Shown here: positions 21,991 through 31,755 of the stretch, in pieces
How the letters are laid out: each line of letters opens with the position of its first letter
Position numbering within the stretch: the first letter of the stretch is position 1
Assembly: GCA_009823505.1 (NCBI GenBank)
Contig: VZQC01005883.1
Location: 176,610 to 240,609, forward strand
DNA from: Rhizomys pruinosus
Lineage: Eukaryota; Chordata; Mammalia; Rodentia; Spalacidae
DNA: 64,000 nt
Direction of reading: 5' to 3'
Position numbers and translations under genes: made by a program
The notes under the pieces: generated by a model
The model's database searches: none
Told to the model about the DNA's origin: nothing
The model's input: only the letters and a program-made list of their open reading frames with translations

Positions 21991-22451
21991 CTGAGAAACT
22001 TCACAGTGACCAGAAGGGTTCCCCCCATAAAATGCAAACAGCAGGTCTGAGTGTCCCCAGTCCATGATGGAGTCAGAAACTCAGCTTAACAAAACTCAGG
22101 TTCTGAAGGTGAGGACCAGTTTCTCATCCATCCACATCATGCGCACACACAAGCTTAATTGATCGCAGCCCTGGATGTACACCACAAGTGCACACGCATG
22201 CTTTCTCCTACGTTTGAAACTCATGTCTCTACCACCTCCAGTCCCTTATGTGGCATCCCTTGCCCTCTACTCTAAGTACCACGAGCTCCAGGTTCCTAAG
22301 CCCTTCCAGCAGTTGGGAAGCTTCTTCTACAGTGTCATATCAGATAGCAGGAGCCACCTCCAGGGACCTTAGCCATGGACCCAACCCTCCCAATGCACAC
22401 GAAGGAAGGATTGAATCTTTCAGCACTCTTGACTCTACCATAAAAATAGCA
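21991..22451. other. Unassigned sequence
   Basis: No repeat or gene recognised. Confidence 0.3.
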
Positions 22452-22656
22452 GATGTGGGCAAGTACACGCCTTTAGATCCCAGAGCTCAGGTCAGTGGCA
22501 GAGGCAGGTAGGATTTCTGTTGAGCTTCAAGGCCCCAGCCTGGTCTCACTATAGTGAGTTCCACGCCAAAACTAGCAAAAACAAGAGAAACCCTGCTCAA
22601 ACGTGAGCAAAGAAAAAGACCAAAAACAAAACAAAAAAAAAAAACAGAAAAAAAAA

Positions 22657-22690
<34 letters not shown>
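22452..22690 (+). mobile_element. B1 SINE, diverged, long A tail
   Basis: Degenerate B1 (TACACGCCTTTAGATCCCAG, GCAGAGGCAGG, CCAGCCTGGTCTCAC) ending in a poly(A) tract of about 70 bases with few interruptions. Confidence 0.8.
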
Positions 22691-22692
<2 letters not shown>

Positions 22693-22718
22693 AGAAAAAA
22701 AGAAATGAGAAATGGCAG

Positions 22719-22719
22719 A

Positions 22720-22760
<41 letters not shown>

Positions 22761-22762
22761 AG
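22719..22762 (+). repeat. (GA)n microsatellite
   Basis: GAGAGAGAGAGAAAGAGAGAG and further GA units, close to the B1 tail. Confidence 0.95.
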
Positions 22763-23234
22763 ACTGGACTTTGAATCAGTGAAAAGTTGATAAAGCTGCT
22801 TCAGAACCTGCATAAGTCACTCAAACCATCAGATTGTGTGATTTCTATACTGCACCCAAATGAAAAAATGCATAAATCTAATTATTGTCACAAAGTTGAC
22901 TTTTTTAAAAAAAATTGTTCTCTCAGAATTCTGGAGGACAGACATTCAAGGTCAAGGTCTTGGGCCTCACTCCCTATGGAGTCTCTATGAGAGAATCCAC
23001 TCGCCTCTTCTGGCTTCTCACGCCTGCTGGTGCTCCATGTTTTGTTGCTGCGTTTTATAAACTTCTCCCTGTGTCCTGGGCCTTCCGTTTCTCTGATACT
23101 TAAAAGGATACTGTCATTGGATTTAAAGCCCTTCAAGACCATCTCTCGAGATCTTTAATTTAATTAGATGTCCAAAGAATTTCCAAATTGAATCAAGTCC
23201 AAAGGCATGTCAAGGGTGAAAAGGTAGAGCTTAA
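22763..23234. other. Unassigned sequence
   Basis: No repeat or gene recognised. The short open frames overlap on both strands and look like chance. Confidence 0.3.
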
Positions 23235-23250
23235 GACTTAGATATATCTT

Positions 23251-23514
23251 GGGGCTGGAGAGATGGCTCAGCAGTTAAGAGCACTGACTGCTCTTGCAGA
23301 GGACCCGGGTTCAATTCCCAGCACCCACGGGTCAGCTAAGTGCCGTCGTTTGTGCTGAGTGTGGTAGCACACACCTTTAATTCCAGCACTCGGGAGGCAG
23401 AGGCAGATCTCTGTGAGTTCAAGGCCAGCCTGGTCTATAGAGTGAGCTCCAGGCCAGCTGGGACTAAAGGAAGACCCCGTCTCAAAAATACCAAAAGAAG
23501 AAAGAAAAAAAAAT
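23251..23514 (+). mobile_element. Composite SINE: B3 head fused to a B1
   Basis: Bases 23251-23330 are a B3-type head (GGGGCTGGAGAGATGGCTCA, B box GGGTTCAATTCCC, CAGCACCCACGGG). After a ~20-base linker, 23353-23505 is a nearly full B1 (TGAGTGTGGTAGCACACACC to GTCTCAAAAATACC) with an A-rich tail. A perfect 16-bp duplication, GACTTAGATATATCTT, lies at 23235-23250 and 23515-23530. It encloses both parts, so the fusion was inserted as one unit. Confidence 0.93.
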
Positions 23515-23659
23515 GACTTAGATATATCTTTTAAGTCCACTATTCAGGTCTACAGAATGTATTCTCACCTAATGAGAATGTTTAAATTCTCTTTGGAGTA
23601 AAAGCGATAAAAGTATGCAAAAAGTGCCTAAATGACCAGATAACCTGAGGTGGTAGCCT

Positions 23660-23701
23660 CCATCTCTAACACTGGCCCTTCCATCTCTAACACTGGCCCT
23701 T
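23660..23701. repeat. 21-bp tandem duplication
   Basis: The unit beginning CCATCTCTAACACTGG occurs twice in direct succession with no mismatch. Confidence 0.9.
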
Positions 23702-24020
23702 CGAAAAGGATACTTTTCAAAGTAAGTAAATTAGACCTGTATTGCTTTCAGCTTTTCTAGAAACCCAAGGCACGGAGCAGGGTGCCAGAAACAGAGAACA
23801 TGTTTCCCTTGGATTCCATGGAACAAACATAAACAGAAATAAAACTGGTAGAAATAAAGTTGAACGTTTTAAAGACTTATTCCCATTTACTGTCCTCTTC
23901 CACCATTACCCTCTCTCCAGCCACAAACCATCCACCTGAATAGACAGACCAAAGTGGAGTTGCTGGCAAGTAAATATCTTGCAGATGAATGAATTAATCA
24001 ATTTATAAATAAATTAATGG

Positions 24021-24441
24021 TGTAAAGATGGGGCTCTGTTTGGCTTGAGTGGGACCCCACTTACCACTGTCCTGAAAGCTTCTTTGAAGAGCTGGGATGG
24101 GTTGTGTTCCTGTTCAGTGAATAAGACCCCATATCCTGGGGGCTCCCTTTTGATGTACTGGGCAGATGTCACACCTCCTATTTACTGTATACACCTGGGA
24201 GTTCCTCTGCTCTGGGAGGAGCTACGTTGGCTCACTCTTCCCTTGCTGTTTTTCACACTCTCCAGCCCCAACTTCCCTGCCTGGAACACAATAGCTTTAG
24301 TATATAAACCTTTGCTTGTTGCCAATAAACTGAGTTATTCCCTGGGAATCTCTCCAGGGTTCACTGTCCTGTATGGGCTCACCCCTCCCCCACCTGGCTC
24401 CTGCCTGAGCCTCGGCATGCGGGGTCCCACTTTCGAGAACA
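24021..24441 (+). mobile_element. Probable solo LTR, plus strand
   Basis: Starts TGTAAAGATGGGGC and ends near GTCCCACTTTCGAGAACA. It contains a TATA box AGTATATAAACC (24299) and a polyadenylation signal CCAATAAACTGAG (24322) about 25 bases later, then a C-rich U5-like part. No flank duplication is visible, so the ends are approximate. The 157-residue open frame here is not a gene. Confidence 0.65.
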
Positions 24442-24520
24442 GAGAGGAAGAAATGGCTACAAATGGTACTTACAAAGGCCTGAAATTTTTAGTACATAAT
24501 CACACCCAAAAGAACTAACA

Positions 24521-24650
24521 GTCTGGGCATGATGGCACCCACCTTTAATACCAACACTCGGGAGGCAGAGGCAGGCAGAGCTCTGTGAGTTCAAGGCCAT
24601 CCTGGTCCACCCTGTCTCAAAAAAGACAAAAAAAAAAAAAAATAGAAAAG
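24521..24650 (+). mobile_element. B1 SINE with internal deletion
   Basis: Runs GTCTGGGCATGATGGCACCC through GTTCAAGGCCATCCTGGTCC and then directly to ACCCTGTCTCAAAAAAG. About 40 bases of the usual right half (TACAGAGTGAGTTCCAGG…) are absent. Confidence 0.88.
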
Positions 24651-24822
24651 AGATAAAATCAAGTGTCAACCTCTAGACGCTGGCAGGTCTTTCGAATGGC
24701 TAGCTAGTAAGAAAACCAGCCCTCCTGTTTCCAATCTGCCTCCCTTAAGGCTAACTGGAGAGTACTTGACTGTCAGGGAGAAGTGTACCTTTCACCCCTT
24801 CAAAAAGAATCTTGTAGAATCT

Positions 24823-24853
24823 TCTTTTTTTTTTTTTTTTTTTTTTTTTTTTC
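24823..24853. repeat. Poly(T) tract
   Basis: About 28 uninterrupted T after CTTC. No SINE or L1 body is attached in the reverse direction. Confidence 0.9.
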
Positions 24854-24854
24854 A

Positions 24855-25255
24855 AAAATGGATATTATACAGAGTTCCAGAGCTGGTCAAACTCAAAGAA
24901 TAATTGTCTGTGAGACACTTAACCTAAGCAACACATCCTCAATGCAACATAACAAACACGGAAAAGAATGCCATCTCTCAAATTTACCCAAAAGGAGTTT
25001 TTTCTTAATACAAGCAATGGTGATTAGCACAGAAAACCTCACGAATGGGGTCATGTACAGAGAGACAAAGGCGCAGATTTAAGCATAGAACCACCCAAAG
25101 CCCCAAGTTATAGTAATAATTCGCAGAAAGAAGGAGATGGAAAGATTTGTAAGGGCCAGAAGAGGTACAGGAATGACTACGTTAGGGAATAGAATCTTTC
25201 CAGAAACCTCTGCCCTCAGTATTACTTTATTGAAACTCAACACCAAATGGTGGGC
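24855..25255 (+). mobile_element. Rodent L1 3'-UTR fragment
   Basis: GTCTGTGAGACACTTAACCT, AAGCAACACATCCTCAATGC and GAAAGATTTGTAAGGGCCAG parallel 33026-33310 in the large L1. Continues after the T/A-rich tract at 25371. Confidence 0.65.
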
Positions 25256-25263
25256 ATACCCAA

Positions 25264-25332
25264 TTTTCTTTTTTTTTTTTGTTTTTATTAATTTTATTAT
25301 TTATTTATTTTTCATTTATTTCATTTATTTAA

Positions 25333-25369
<37 letters not shown>
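25264..25369. repeat. T-rich tract joined to poly(A)
   Basis: About 70 bases of T-rich sequence with TTTAT units pass through AATTTTTT directly into about 35 A. The result is a near-palindrome that interrupts the L1 3' UTR. Confidence 0.9.
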
Positions 25370-25371
<2 letters not shown>

Positions 25372-25770
25372 AGCATAGACACAGGGAAGTTCGTAAGAAA
25401 CCCAAACTTAGACCTTGCCAGACGGGAACGTCTTTTTTTCATAATAGATGGCTGCCCGGGGGGGGGGGAAGAGCGGGGGGGAGGTGGGAGGGATAGTGGT
25501 CTTACTTCCGCATGGGATTCTTGGAATGGGCCCAGTGGAGGACTGATGTGCAGAACATTTTGGGGATACAAATCTTACTCTATAGGCTGTACTATATGTA
25601 AGAGAACACATTAAATTGGAAAGAGGCAGTTGGAGGAGCTTGGATGGAAAGAAAGGAAAATCTAAATACCATTCACAACTATAAAACAAACTATATTTTT
25701 GCATGAAATTCCAAAAAAAATCAAGAAAATCAAGAATAATTAAAACAAGAATTATTAGCACACATGAAAG
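25370..25770 (+). mobile_element. Rodent L1 3'-UTR end
   Basis: CCAGCATAGACACAGGGAAG and GTAAGAAACCCAAAC are the complement of 51190-51230. CACATTAAATTGGAAAGAGG and CTAAATACCATTCACAACTA parallel 51421-51477. Contains a G-run near 25458. Confidence 0.65.
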
Positions 25771-25924
25771 AAGCAAAATAAACCAATAGCCAATATTGTC
25801 TCATTTGCTCTTTATATTCTCTACCCTAATAATTTTCCAACTTACTATTGTTAACTGAAAATGCCCAGAAAAAACAAAGTCACATCTGTAGTAAAGATTC
25901 TACAAGGTTGAATGATTAGGACTT

Positions 25925-26015
25925 CTTTTATTTTTTTTTTTTAAGGATTCTACAATATAATGAACACAAGTTGTTTTCAGATAATAATTGATGTTACTCA
26001 GTATGCATACAATAT
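25925..26015 (-). mobile_element. L1 3' end of the short-UTR lineage, reversed
   Basis: TTTAAGGATTCTACAATATA, CAAGTTGTTTTCAGATAATA and GATGTTACTCAG are the reverse complement of the short 3' UTR at 50350-50410, with a T-rich head representing the tail. Confidence 0.7.
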
Positions 26016-26089
26016 AAGTGTAATTGGTGCAATTTTTGTGCAAGTACTATTTCCAAATTTTTTGAACAAACTAATGGTTCCCATTTACG

Positions 26090-27280
26090 TCCAGTTTGGA
26101 GAAGCTTGTTATACTCGAGGCGGTTGATCAGTTGGAGTTCATACTATATTCCGTAGTCTCCTATCTCTCTCACCCCTTACATATCTACCACAACCCTCTT
26201 CCACGCAGGTTTTGTTCCCCTGGGCTTTGTGAGGGAAAGGGCACAAGTGGGTTACGAAAAACAGGTCTAACTTTTCTTAATTTCTTATTTGTTTGGAGCG
26301 CTTGTTCATTTTTTGGGACTCTCAGTCCTGTTCAGGTTGTTTCCCTTTACATGGGTTGACAGCTTTTCCAGTGATACCCTTTTTAGTCATACTAACAAAG
26401 CACAAGCTATTGGATGTACAGGCATTTAAGCAGTACCAATTATTATGTCAAGCTAAGCTGTGAGCATAGACACAGATGCTTGGATGGTATGCTAATCTGC
26501 AAACTGTGGTTTCTCTATAAAGGGTGACAAGTTCTTATTGTGGCTTATAACATCTCCTAACCACTAGAGGACATAAGCTTGTGGCATCCGCTGTGAGTTA
26601 TTCCTCCAAGGGGAGAGCTAATAGCCAATTAGATTTGGGATATATAGACACTTGGCTGCCACTGTTGCACAGTATCTCCAGGCTGTTGAGGTATAGCTGA
26701 TATTGATGGAGGAGTCTTGCTTGTCTCAGGGAGACCAATATTTTGCTGTATTGCTTTAGTGGCCTTTGGTAACGCTCTCTGGCATTTCAGAGGCCAGTTG
26801 CATGCTAGCAAGTGACTTCTCATAACATTTTTCATACTCACACCAGGTCTTCGACAACAGGGACTTACTGCCTTTCCCCTTGCATATATCCCACTTATAG
26901 GCAAAAGGCCTTTATAATTTGGGGAGTGGGGTGGGTTTGAATCCCCTAGCCAACATCTCCTAGGCAGAATAATTCATTGCTGATGTCAGAGCTTTCCTGT
27001 AGTAATATAGTTTGCTTAATTACACAACTCATAAACACTTTACTATTGAATTTGGCTCTAGATAGAGAAATATCCTTTCACAGTTCTTATGCCTATCAGT
27101 CAATTAATAAAGGGTAGTTATACCTGTTTTGTAGGAAATTACCACTGTAACAATTGGCTCTAGTTTACAGTTAGAGAGTGCTATGACTGTAGAGAGTTGG
27201 AATGTTAGAGATCCAAAGCCAAATTATCTTGAACTATCTTTAGCTCCCTTAACAGGCGGTCATTACCTACCTCCGAATCT
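26090..27280 (-). mobile_element. Class II ERV-like internal remnant, tentative
   Basis: A minus-strand open stretch of about 90 codons (26904-26629) has a composition and cysteine/proline pattern suggestive of the end of a betaretrovirus-like Gag nucleocapsid region, but the usual zinc-knuckle residues are incomplete. Downstream frames toward 26090 are full of stops. I could not identify protease, polymerase or envelope motifs. The element is clearly inactive. It may instead be an unrelated repeat. Confidence 0.3.
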
Positions 27281-27284
27281 TATC

Positions 27285-27499
27285 TATGTGACTATGAAGT
27301 GAAATTTTGAAATTTATCAATAGTCCACTTAATTCCACCAACACAAAAGCTAAAAATGTCATCAGACAGCATGTGAAACATATAAGGGAGATATCACCTT
27401 TCTGCTCTGCTGTGACACACCAACTGAGGTTCCCATGAATATATTTGACAAGTCTCTTGATTGATGACTTTCCTCTGTTGTGTTACTATAAAACTTCCT
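27285..27499 (+). mobile_element. LTR fragment related to 36772-37112
   Basis: Words shared in order with 36800-36975: ACACAAAAGCTAAAAATGTC, CAGACAGCATGTGA, TTTCTGCTCTGCTG, TCTTGATTGATGACTTTCCT and TATAAAACTTCC. The 3' part with the polyadenylation signal is missing. Confidence 0.55.
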
Positions 27500-28080
27500 G
27501 AAACAAATCTATCCTGCCTGAGAGTGCCTGAATCCGGCCTCGGCATGGGGGTGAGATTTCTAAACTGCCCCATTCCCATTCCCCTACCTTGGGACCATCC
27601 AAAGCCCCTCAAGCTGCTGCAGGGCTAGACACTAGGGACCCAGACCCTTCCAGATTGCCTGACAGTACCTAAATCAAGCCTCCTCCTAGAAAGTCTCCCA
27701 AATTGTGTTGTGCCTGCTAGAGAAGGGGACAAGACCTTAGAAGGAAGCCTGAGAATATCTGATTGATGCCTGGCTTGGGTCTCTGTGGGAGTTCCTAAGT
27801 AGCTGGACTAGAACCATCTGGTCCCTCCAATATAAAATCAAAAGAGAGAACCTGAAGCCTAGACAAACCAGCTTTTCATACCAGTAAGAAAACAAGTAAG
27901 GCACATCAAGAATATAAACAAAATCAGTCTTCAATTCAACAAAGGAAGGCATGAGTTTCATACCAGAATCATAAAACAGCAAAAGAAATCCACATACCAA
28001 AATCACAATGAAAAAATAATAATATGAAAATCCCAAATAATATGTCCCCAGTAAATACTACCAGTCCCATAGAAGAGTTT
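27500..28080 (+). mobile_element. Probable L1 5' UTR
   Basis: Moderately GC-rich leader directly upstream of ORF1-like sequence, with GAAGCCTGAGAATATCTGAT and CCCTCCAATATAAAATC. Assigned by position in front of ORF1. No ORF of its own. Confidence 0.5.
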
Positions 28081-29165
28081 TACAAAGAGAATCCCCTAGA
28101 GATAACCCAGGACACAGAACTTAAAAGAACAATCATAAACATGATCAAAGAATTCAATGAATTTATAAAACATGCAAACAAAAAAAAATCACTGAACTAA
28201 AAGAAGATAGGGATAAACATTTTTTTTGGTCTTTTCAAGACAGGTCTCGCTGTAGCTCCCAGCTATCCTGGAACTCAGTCTGTAGACCAGGCTCGCCTTG
28301 AACTCACAAAGATCCGCCTGCCTCTGCCTCCCGAGTGCTAGGATTAAAGGCGTGCGCCACCACGCCCGGCTAGGGATAAACTTTTGACTGAATTCACAAA
28401 AGACACAGAAATATTAAAGAAAACTGAGCCTGAAATGAAGAAGGAAGTGAAACACTCAATAAGCCAACTGGAAACAATGGAAGGAGGCCTCAGCAATGAA
28501 ATGAAATAGAAAACAAAATATCAAGACTGAATGATAAAGTTGAAGAATTGGACGATTCTAGCAAAAATTATGAAAAAAATTTAAAAACACATAAATGTAA
28601 TATGCAGGAAATGTGGGTCATATGAAAAGACCAGACTAATGCATCATAGGCATAGATGAAGGAGAATAATTCAGGATAATAGTATTGATAAGATCTTGAA
28701 CAGAACTGTAGAAAAAAATTTCCCCAAAATAAGGAAAGACATGCCAATACAAATGCAAGAATCACAAAGAACACCAAATAGGACCAGAAAGGAAACTCCC
28801 CTCACCATATCATAGTAAACACACTAAGTGTACAGAAAAAGAGAGAATACTGAAAGCTGCAAAAGAAAAACAAGTCACATATAAAGGAAAACCCATCAGA
28901 ATTACAGCTGACTTTTCAGTGCAAACTATGAAAGCCAGAAAAGCCTGGATCAAAGTATTCCTGGTTCTAAATAACCATAGATGTCAACCCAAAATATGTT
29001 ACCCAGCAAAAAATGTCTATTATAGTTAAGGGAGAAAGAAAAATCTTCCATGACATGAATAGGCTGAAAGAATCCATGTCCAGAAAACTAACCCTTCAGA
29101 GAATAATTGAAGTAATACAGAGTGTAAGAAAGGAATGACTATACCTAAGCAGCAACAGAAAGAAG
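28081..29165 (+). pseudogene. L1 ORF1 remnant
   Basis: Degenerate coding sequence of the L1 RNA-binding chaperone ORF1p: GAATTCAATGAATTTATAAA, the coiled-coil-like AAGTGAAACACTCAATAAGC, then the conserved C-terminal DNA words ATCAGAATTACAGCTGAC, CAAACTATGAAAGCCAGA and GATGTCAACCCAAAATATG. Stops and frameshifts are frequent and a reverse B1 splits it at 28219-28370. Confidence 0.75.
28219..28370 (-). mobile_element. B1 SINE inside L1 ORF1
   Basis: Reverse B1 ending CGCCACCACGCCCGGC. A perfect TAGGGATAAAC duplication lies at 28208-28218 and 28371-28381. CpGs are well kept, so it is young relative to the L1 it sits in. Confidence 0.96.
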
Positions 29166-29199
29166 TAAAATGAAGGTATAACTGTCAAAATACTAAGAC

Positions 29200-29300
29200 C
29201 AAAAATGCAGACAGAAACTAAAATGATGGAACCAATACACACACATCTCAATAATAACTACAAATATCAATGGAATGAACACCCCAGTCAAAAGACACAG
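29200..29300 (+). pseudogene. Start of L1 ORF2
   Basis: ATAACTACAAATATCAATGG and CACCCCAGTCAAAAGACACA correspond to the start of the ORF2 endonuclease domain. The sequence then breaks abruptly into inverted ORF2 at about 29301. Confidence 0.7.
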
Positions 29301-29837
29301 GATCTCCTTTTGAATAATTTGAGTAGTAATCGTTGTAGGTCCTCTTTAAATGTCTTACAGAATTCTCCTGTGAATCCATCTGGGCCTGGGCTTTTTTAGT
29401 TGGGAGGTTTTTTTTTATTACAGTTTCAATTTCCTCATATATTATGGATCTGTTTAAGCTGTCAATCTCTACTTGGTTCCACTTTGGTGAATTCCATTAT
29501 TTCATATATTCATCCATTTCTCTTAGGTTTTCAAATTTAGTAGAGTATAGGTTTTTGAAGTATTCCAGTATGATTGTCTGGATCTTTTCATGGTCTGTTG
29601 TGATGTTTCCCTTTTCATCTCTAATTTTATTGACTTGGAGTTGATCTTTCTTTCTTTTGGCCACCTGGGCTAGAGGTCTATCTATCTTGTTTATCCTTTC
29701 AAAGAACCAGCTCTTAGATCTAATGATTTTTTGGTATTTTTTTTTGTTTCTATTTCATTGATTTCCACTCTGATTATTGTTATTTCTTCGTGTCTGTCAG
29801 GTTTAGGATTCATTCATTCATTTAGGATTCTCAAGTG

Positions 29838-30030
29838 GTTTTGTTTTGGTTTGGTTTTTCTTTTTTGGTTTTTGTGGGGGGGGTTGGCATTTTTGAGACA
29901 GGGTCTCCCTTTAGTCCCAGCTATCCTAGAGCTCACTATGTGGACCAGGCTGGCCTTGAACTCACAGATATCTGCCTGCCTCTGCCTCCCAAGAGCTAGG
30001 ATTAAAGGCATGCACCACCACACCCAGCTT
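29838..30030 (-). mobile_element. B1 SINE inside inverted L1
   Basis: Reverse B1 with GAGACAGGGTCTCCC and CACCACCACACCCAGC, preceded by a T/G-rich tail with a G8 run at 29877. Confidence 0.92.
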
Positions 30031-30085
30031 TTTTTTTCAAGTGTTTTTAAATGCAGTGTTAGGCTGTTTATTTGTGTTCTTTCTT

Positions 30086-30266
30086 TTTTTTTGATTGTTT
30101 GTTTGTTTTGTTTTTGTTGTTGTTGAGACAGGGTCTCCTTATACTCCCAACTGGCCTGGATCTCACTCTGTAGACCAGGCTGGCCTTGAACTCACAGAGA
30201 TCCGCCTGCCTCTGCCTCTGCCTCCCCAGTGCTAGGATTAAAGGCATGAACCACCATCCCCGGCTT
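30086..30266 (-). mobile_element. B1 SINE inside inverted L1
   Basis: Reverse B1 with T/G-rich tail, GAGACAGGGTCTCCTTATAC and ending CCACCATCCCCGGC. The TCTGCC hexamer is repeated, so the body carries a small expansion. Confidence 0.92.
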
Positions 30267-30267
30267 A

Positions 30268-30360
30268 AAGATGGTTTTTAGCCACCATGTGGGTACTGGA
30301 ATCGAACCCAGATCCAAAAGCAGTCAGAACTCTTAACTGCTGAGCCGTCTGTCCAGCCCC
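30268..30360 (-). mobile_element. B3-type SINE head fragment
   Basis: GCCACCATGTGGGTACTGG to GTCTGTCCAGCCCC is the 5' portion of a B3-type SINE in reverse. The 3' body is missing and it abuts the B1 at 30266. Confidence 0.85.
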
Positions 30361-30469
30361 TTTCTGTTTTCTTGATGTAGGAACTTAGGGCTGTAAATTT
30401 CCTTCTTAGGAATGCTTTTAAAGTGTCCCATAGGTTTTGTTGTGTTGTACCATCCCTTCGTTCCTTCTA

Positions 30470-31148
30470 TGAAGCCAGCATCACTCTATACCAAAACTAG
30501 GCAAAGATACAACCAAAAAAGAAAACTCTACACTCATTTAATTAATGAACATAGATGCAAAAATTATCAACAAAATAGTTGCAAACCGTATACAGGCACA
30601 CATCAAAAAGATCCATCATGACCAAGTTGGATTCATACCAGAGATGCAGGCATGGTTCAACATATGTAAATCAATAAATGTCATAAAGCACATAAAGACT
30701 GAAGGACAAAAACCACATGGTCATCTCAATTGATGCAGAAAGGCCTTCAACAAAATTCTACATGCCTTCATATTTAAAATCCTAGAGGGAATTGGACTGG
30801 AGGCAACATTCTTCAACCTATTAAAGCCATATACAACAAACCCACAGCCAACATTATTCTAAATGGGGAATAATTAGAAACATTCCCCTTAAAGTCAGGA
30901 AACCAGCAAGGCTTTCCCCATCCTACTCCTTTTCAATATAGTGCTTGAAATGCTCCCTAGAGCAATAAGGCATGAAAAAGAAATTAAAGGAGTACTAATT
31001 GGAAAAGAAGAGGTCAAACTTTCCCTTTTTGCCCATGACATGATAGTTTACCTAAAGGATGCCAAAAACTCCACCAGAAAACTCCTAGAAAAGATGAACA
31101 GCTGAAGCAAAGTAGCAGGATAAAAAATCTACCTAGAAAAATCAGTAC
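30470..31148 (+). pseudogene. L1 ORF2 reverse transcriptase remnant
   Basis: TATGAAGCCAGCATCACTCT, CAAATAGTTGCAAACCG/AAATTATCAACAAAATAGTT, TCATGACCAAGTTGGATTCA and a diverged catalytic region (TTTGCCCATGACATGATAG near 31029, where the usual FADD-type codons read FAHD) identify the RT domain. Frames are broken and it ends at a B1 fragment. Confidence 0.85.
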
Positions 31149-31235
31149 CTGTTCAAGGCCAGCCTGGTCTACATAATGAGTTCCAGGACAATTGTGGCTA
31201 CAGGGAGACCCTGTCTCAAAAAGACAAAAAAAAAG
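31149..31235 (+). mobile_element. 5'-truncated B1 at an L1 deletion
   Basis: Starts mid-element at TGTTCAAGGCCAGCCTGG and ends in a short A tail. ORF2 sequence on its left (ATCAGTACC) and on its right (GGTGCTCAACATCATTAG) are normally far apart in ORF2. No flank duplication is visible. Confidence 0.85.
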
Positions 31236-31755
31236 GTGCTCAACATCATTAGTAATTAAGGAAATGCAAACTAAATTTAAGATTACATCTTACCCCAGTA
31301 AGGTTGACTAAGATCAAGAGACAAAATGCTAGAGATGTGAAGAAAGGGGACTGTTCCTTCTTGCTGGTGGGAGAGCAAGCATGTGCAACCCCTATGGAAA
31401 GCAGTGTGGAGAACTCTTTAAAAAATTAAAAATTAACCTACCATTTGACCCAGTTATACAACTTCTTGGCATATACCCAAAGGATTTATCTTATTGCAGA
31501 GATATTTGCACATCCATGTTTGTTGCTGCTCTTTTCACAATAGCAAAGAGATAGAAACAACTTTAGTGTCCCTCAACTGACAAGTGGATAAAGAAAATGT
31601 GGTACATTTACACAATAGAGTTCTACTCACTGGTAAAGAAAGATGAAATCATGAAATTTGCAGTGGAAATGGATGCAAGTAGAAAATGTTATGCTAAGTG
31701 AAGTAACACAGACTCAGGAAAACAACAGACAAATCATCCACAAATGATGCTAGTG
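31236..31755 (+). pseudogene. L1 ORF2 C-terminal remnant
   Basis: GCTCAACATCATTAGTAATT, TTTGACCCAGTTATACAACT, TATACCCAAAGGATTTATC, CACATCCATGTTTGTTGCTG and ATGCTAAGTGAAGTAACACA are the conserved end of L1 ORF2. No continuous frame remains. Confidence 0.88.

Larger units (their letters stand above)
29301..30469 (-). pseudogene. Inverted L1 ORF2 block
   Basis: On minus this is ORF2 between the endonuclease and reverse transcriptase (plus-strand marks: CTGTGAATCCATCTGGGCCT at 29369, AAAGAACCAGCTCTTAGATC near 29700, GGGCTGTAAATTTCCTTCTT near 30390). Orientation flips at both ends, at about 29300 and 30469. Two reverse B1s and a B3 fragment lie within 29838-30360. The block is inactive. Confidence 0.85.

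Noticed and set aside
24045..24518. 157-residue open reading frame on plus
   Set aside because: It coincides with a probable solo LTR with TATA and polyadenylation signals and runs into a B1. No protein family resemblance.
29731..30126. 131-residue hydrophobic frame on plus
   Set aside because: It reads antisense through inverted L1 and two B1 elements. The hydrophobic stretches come from T-rich tails.
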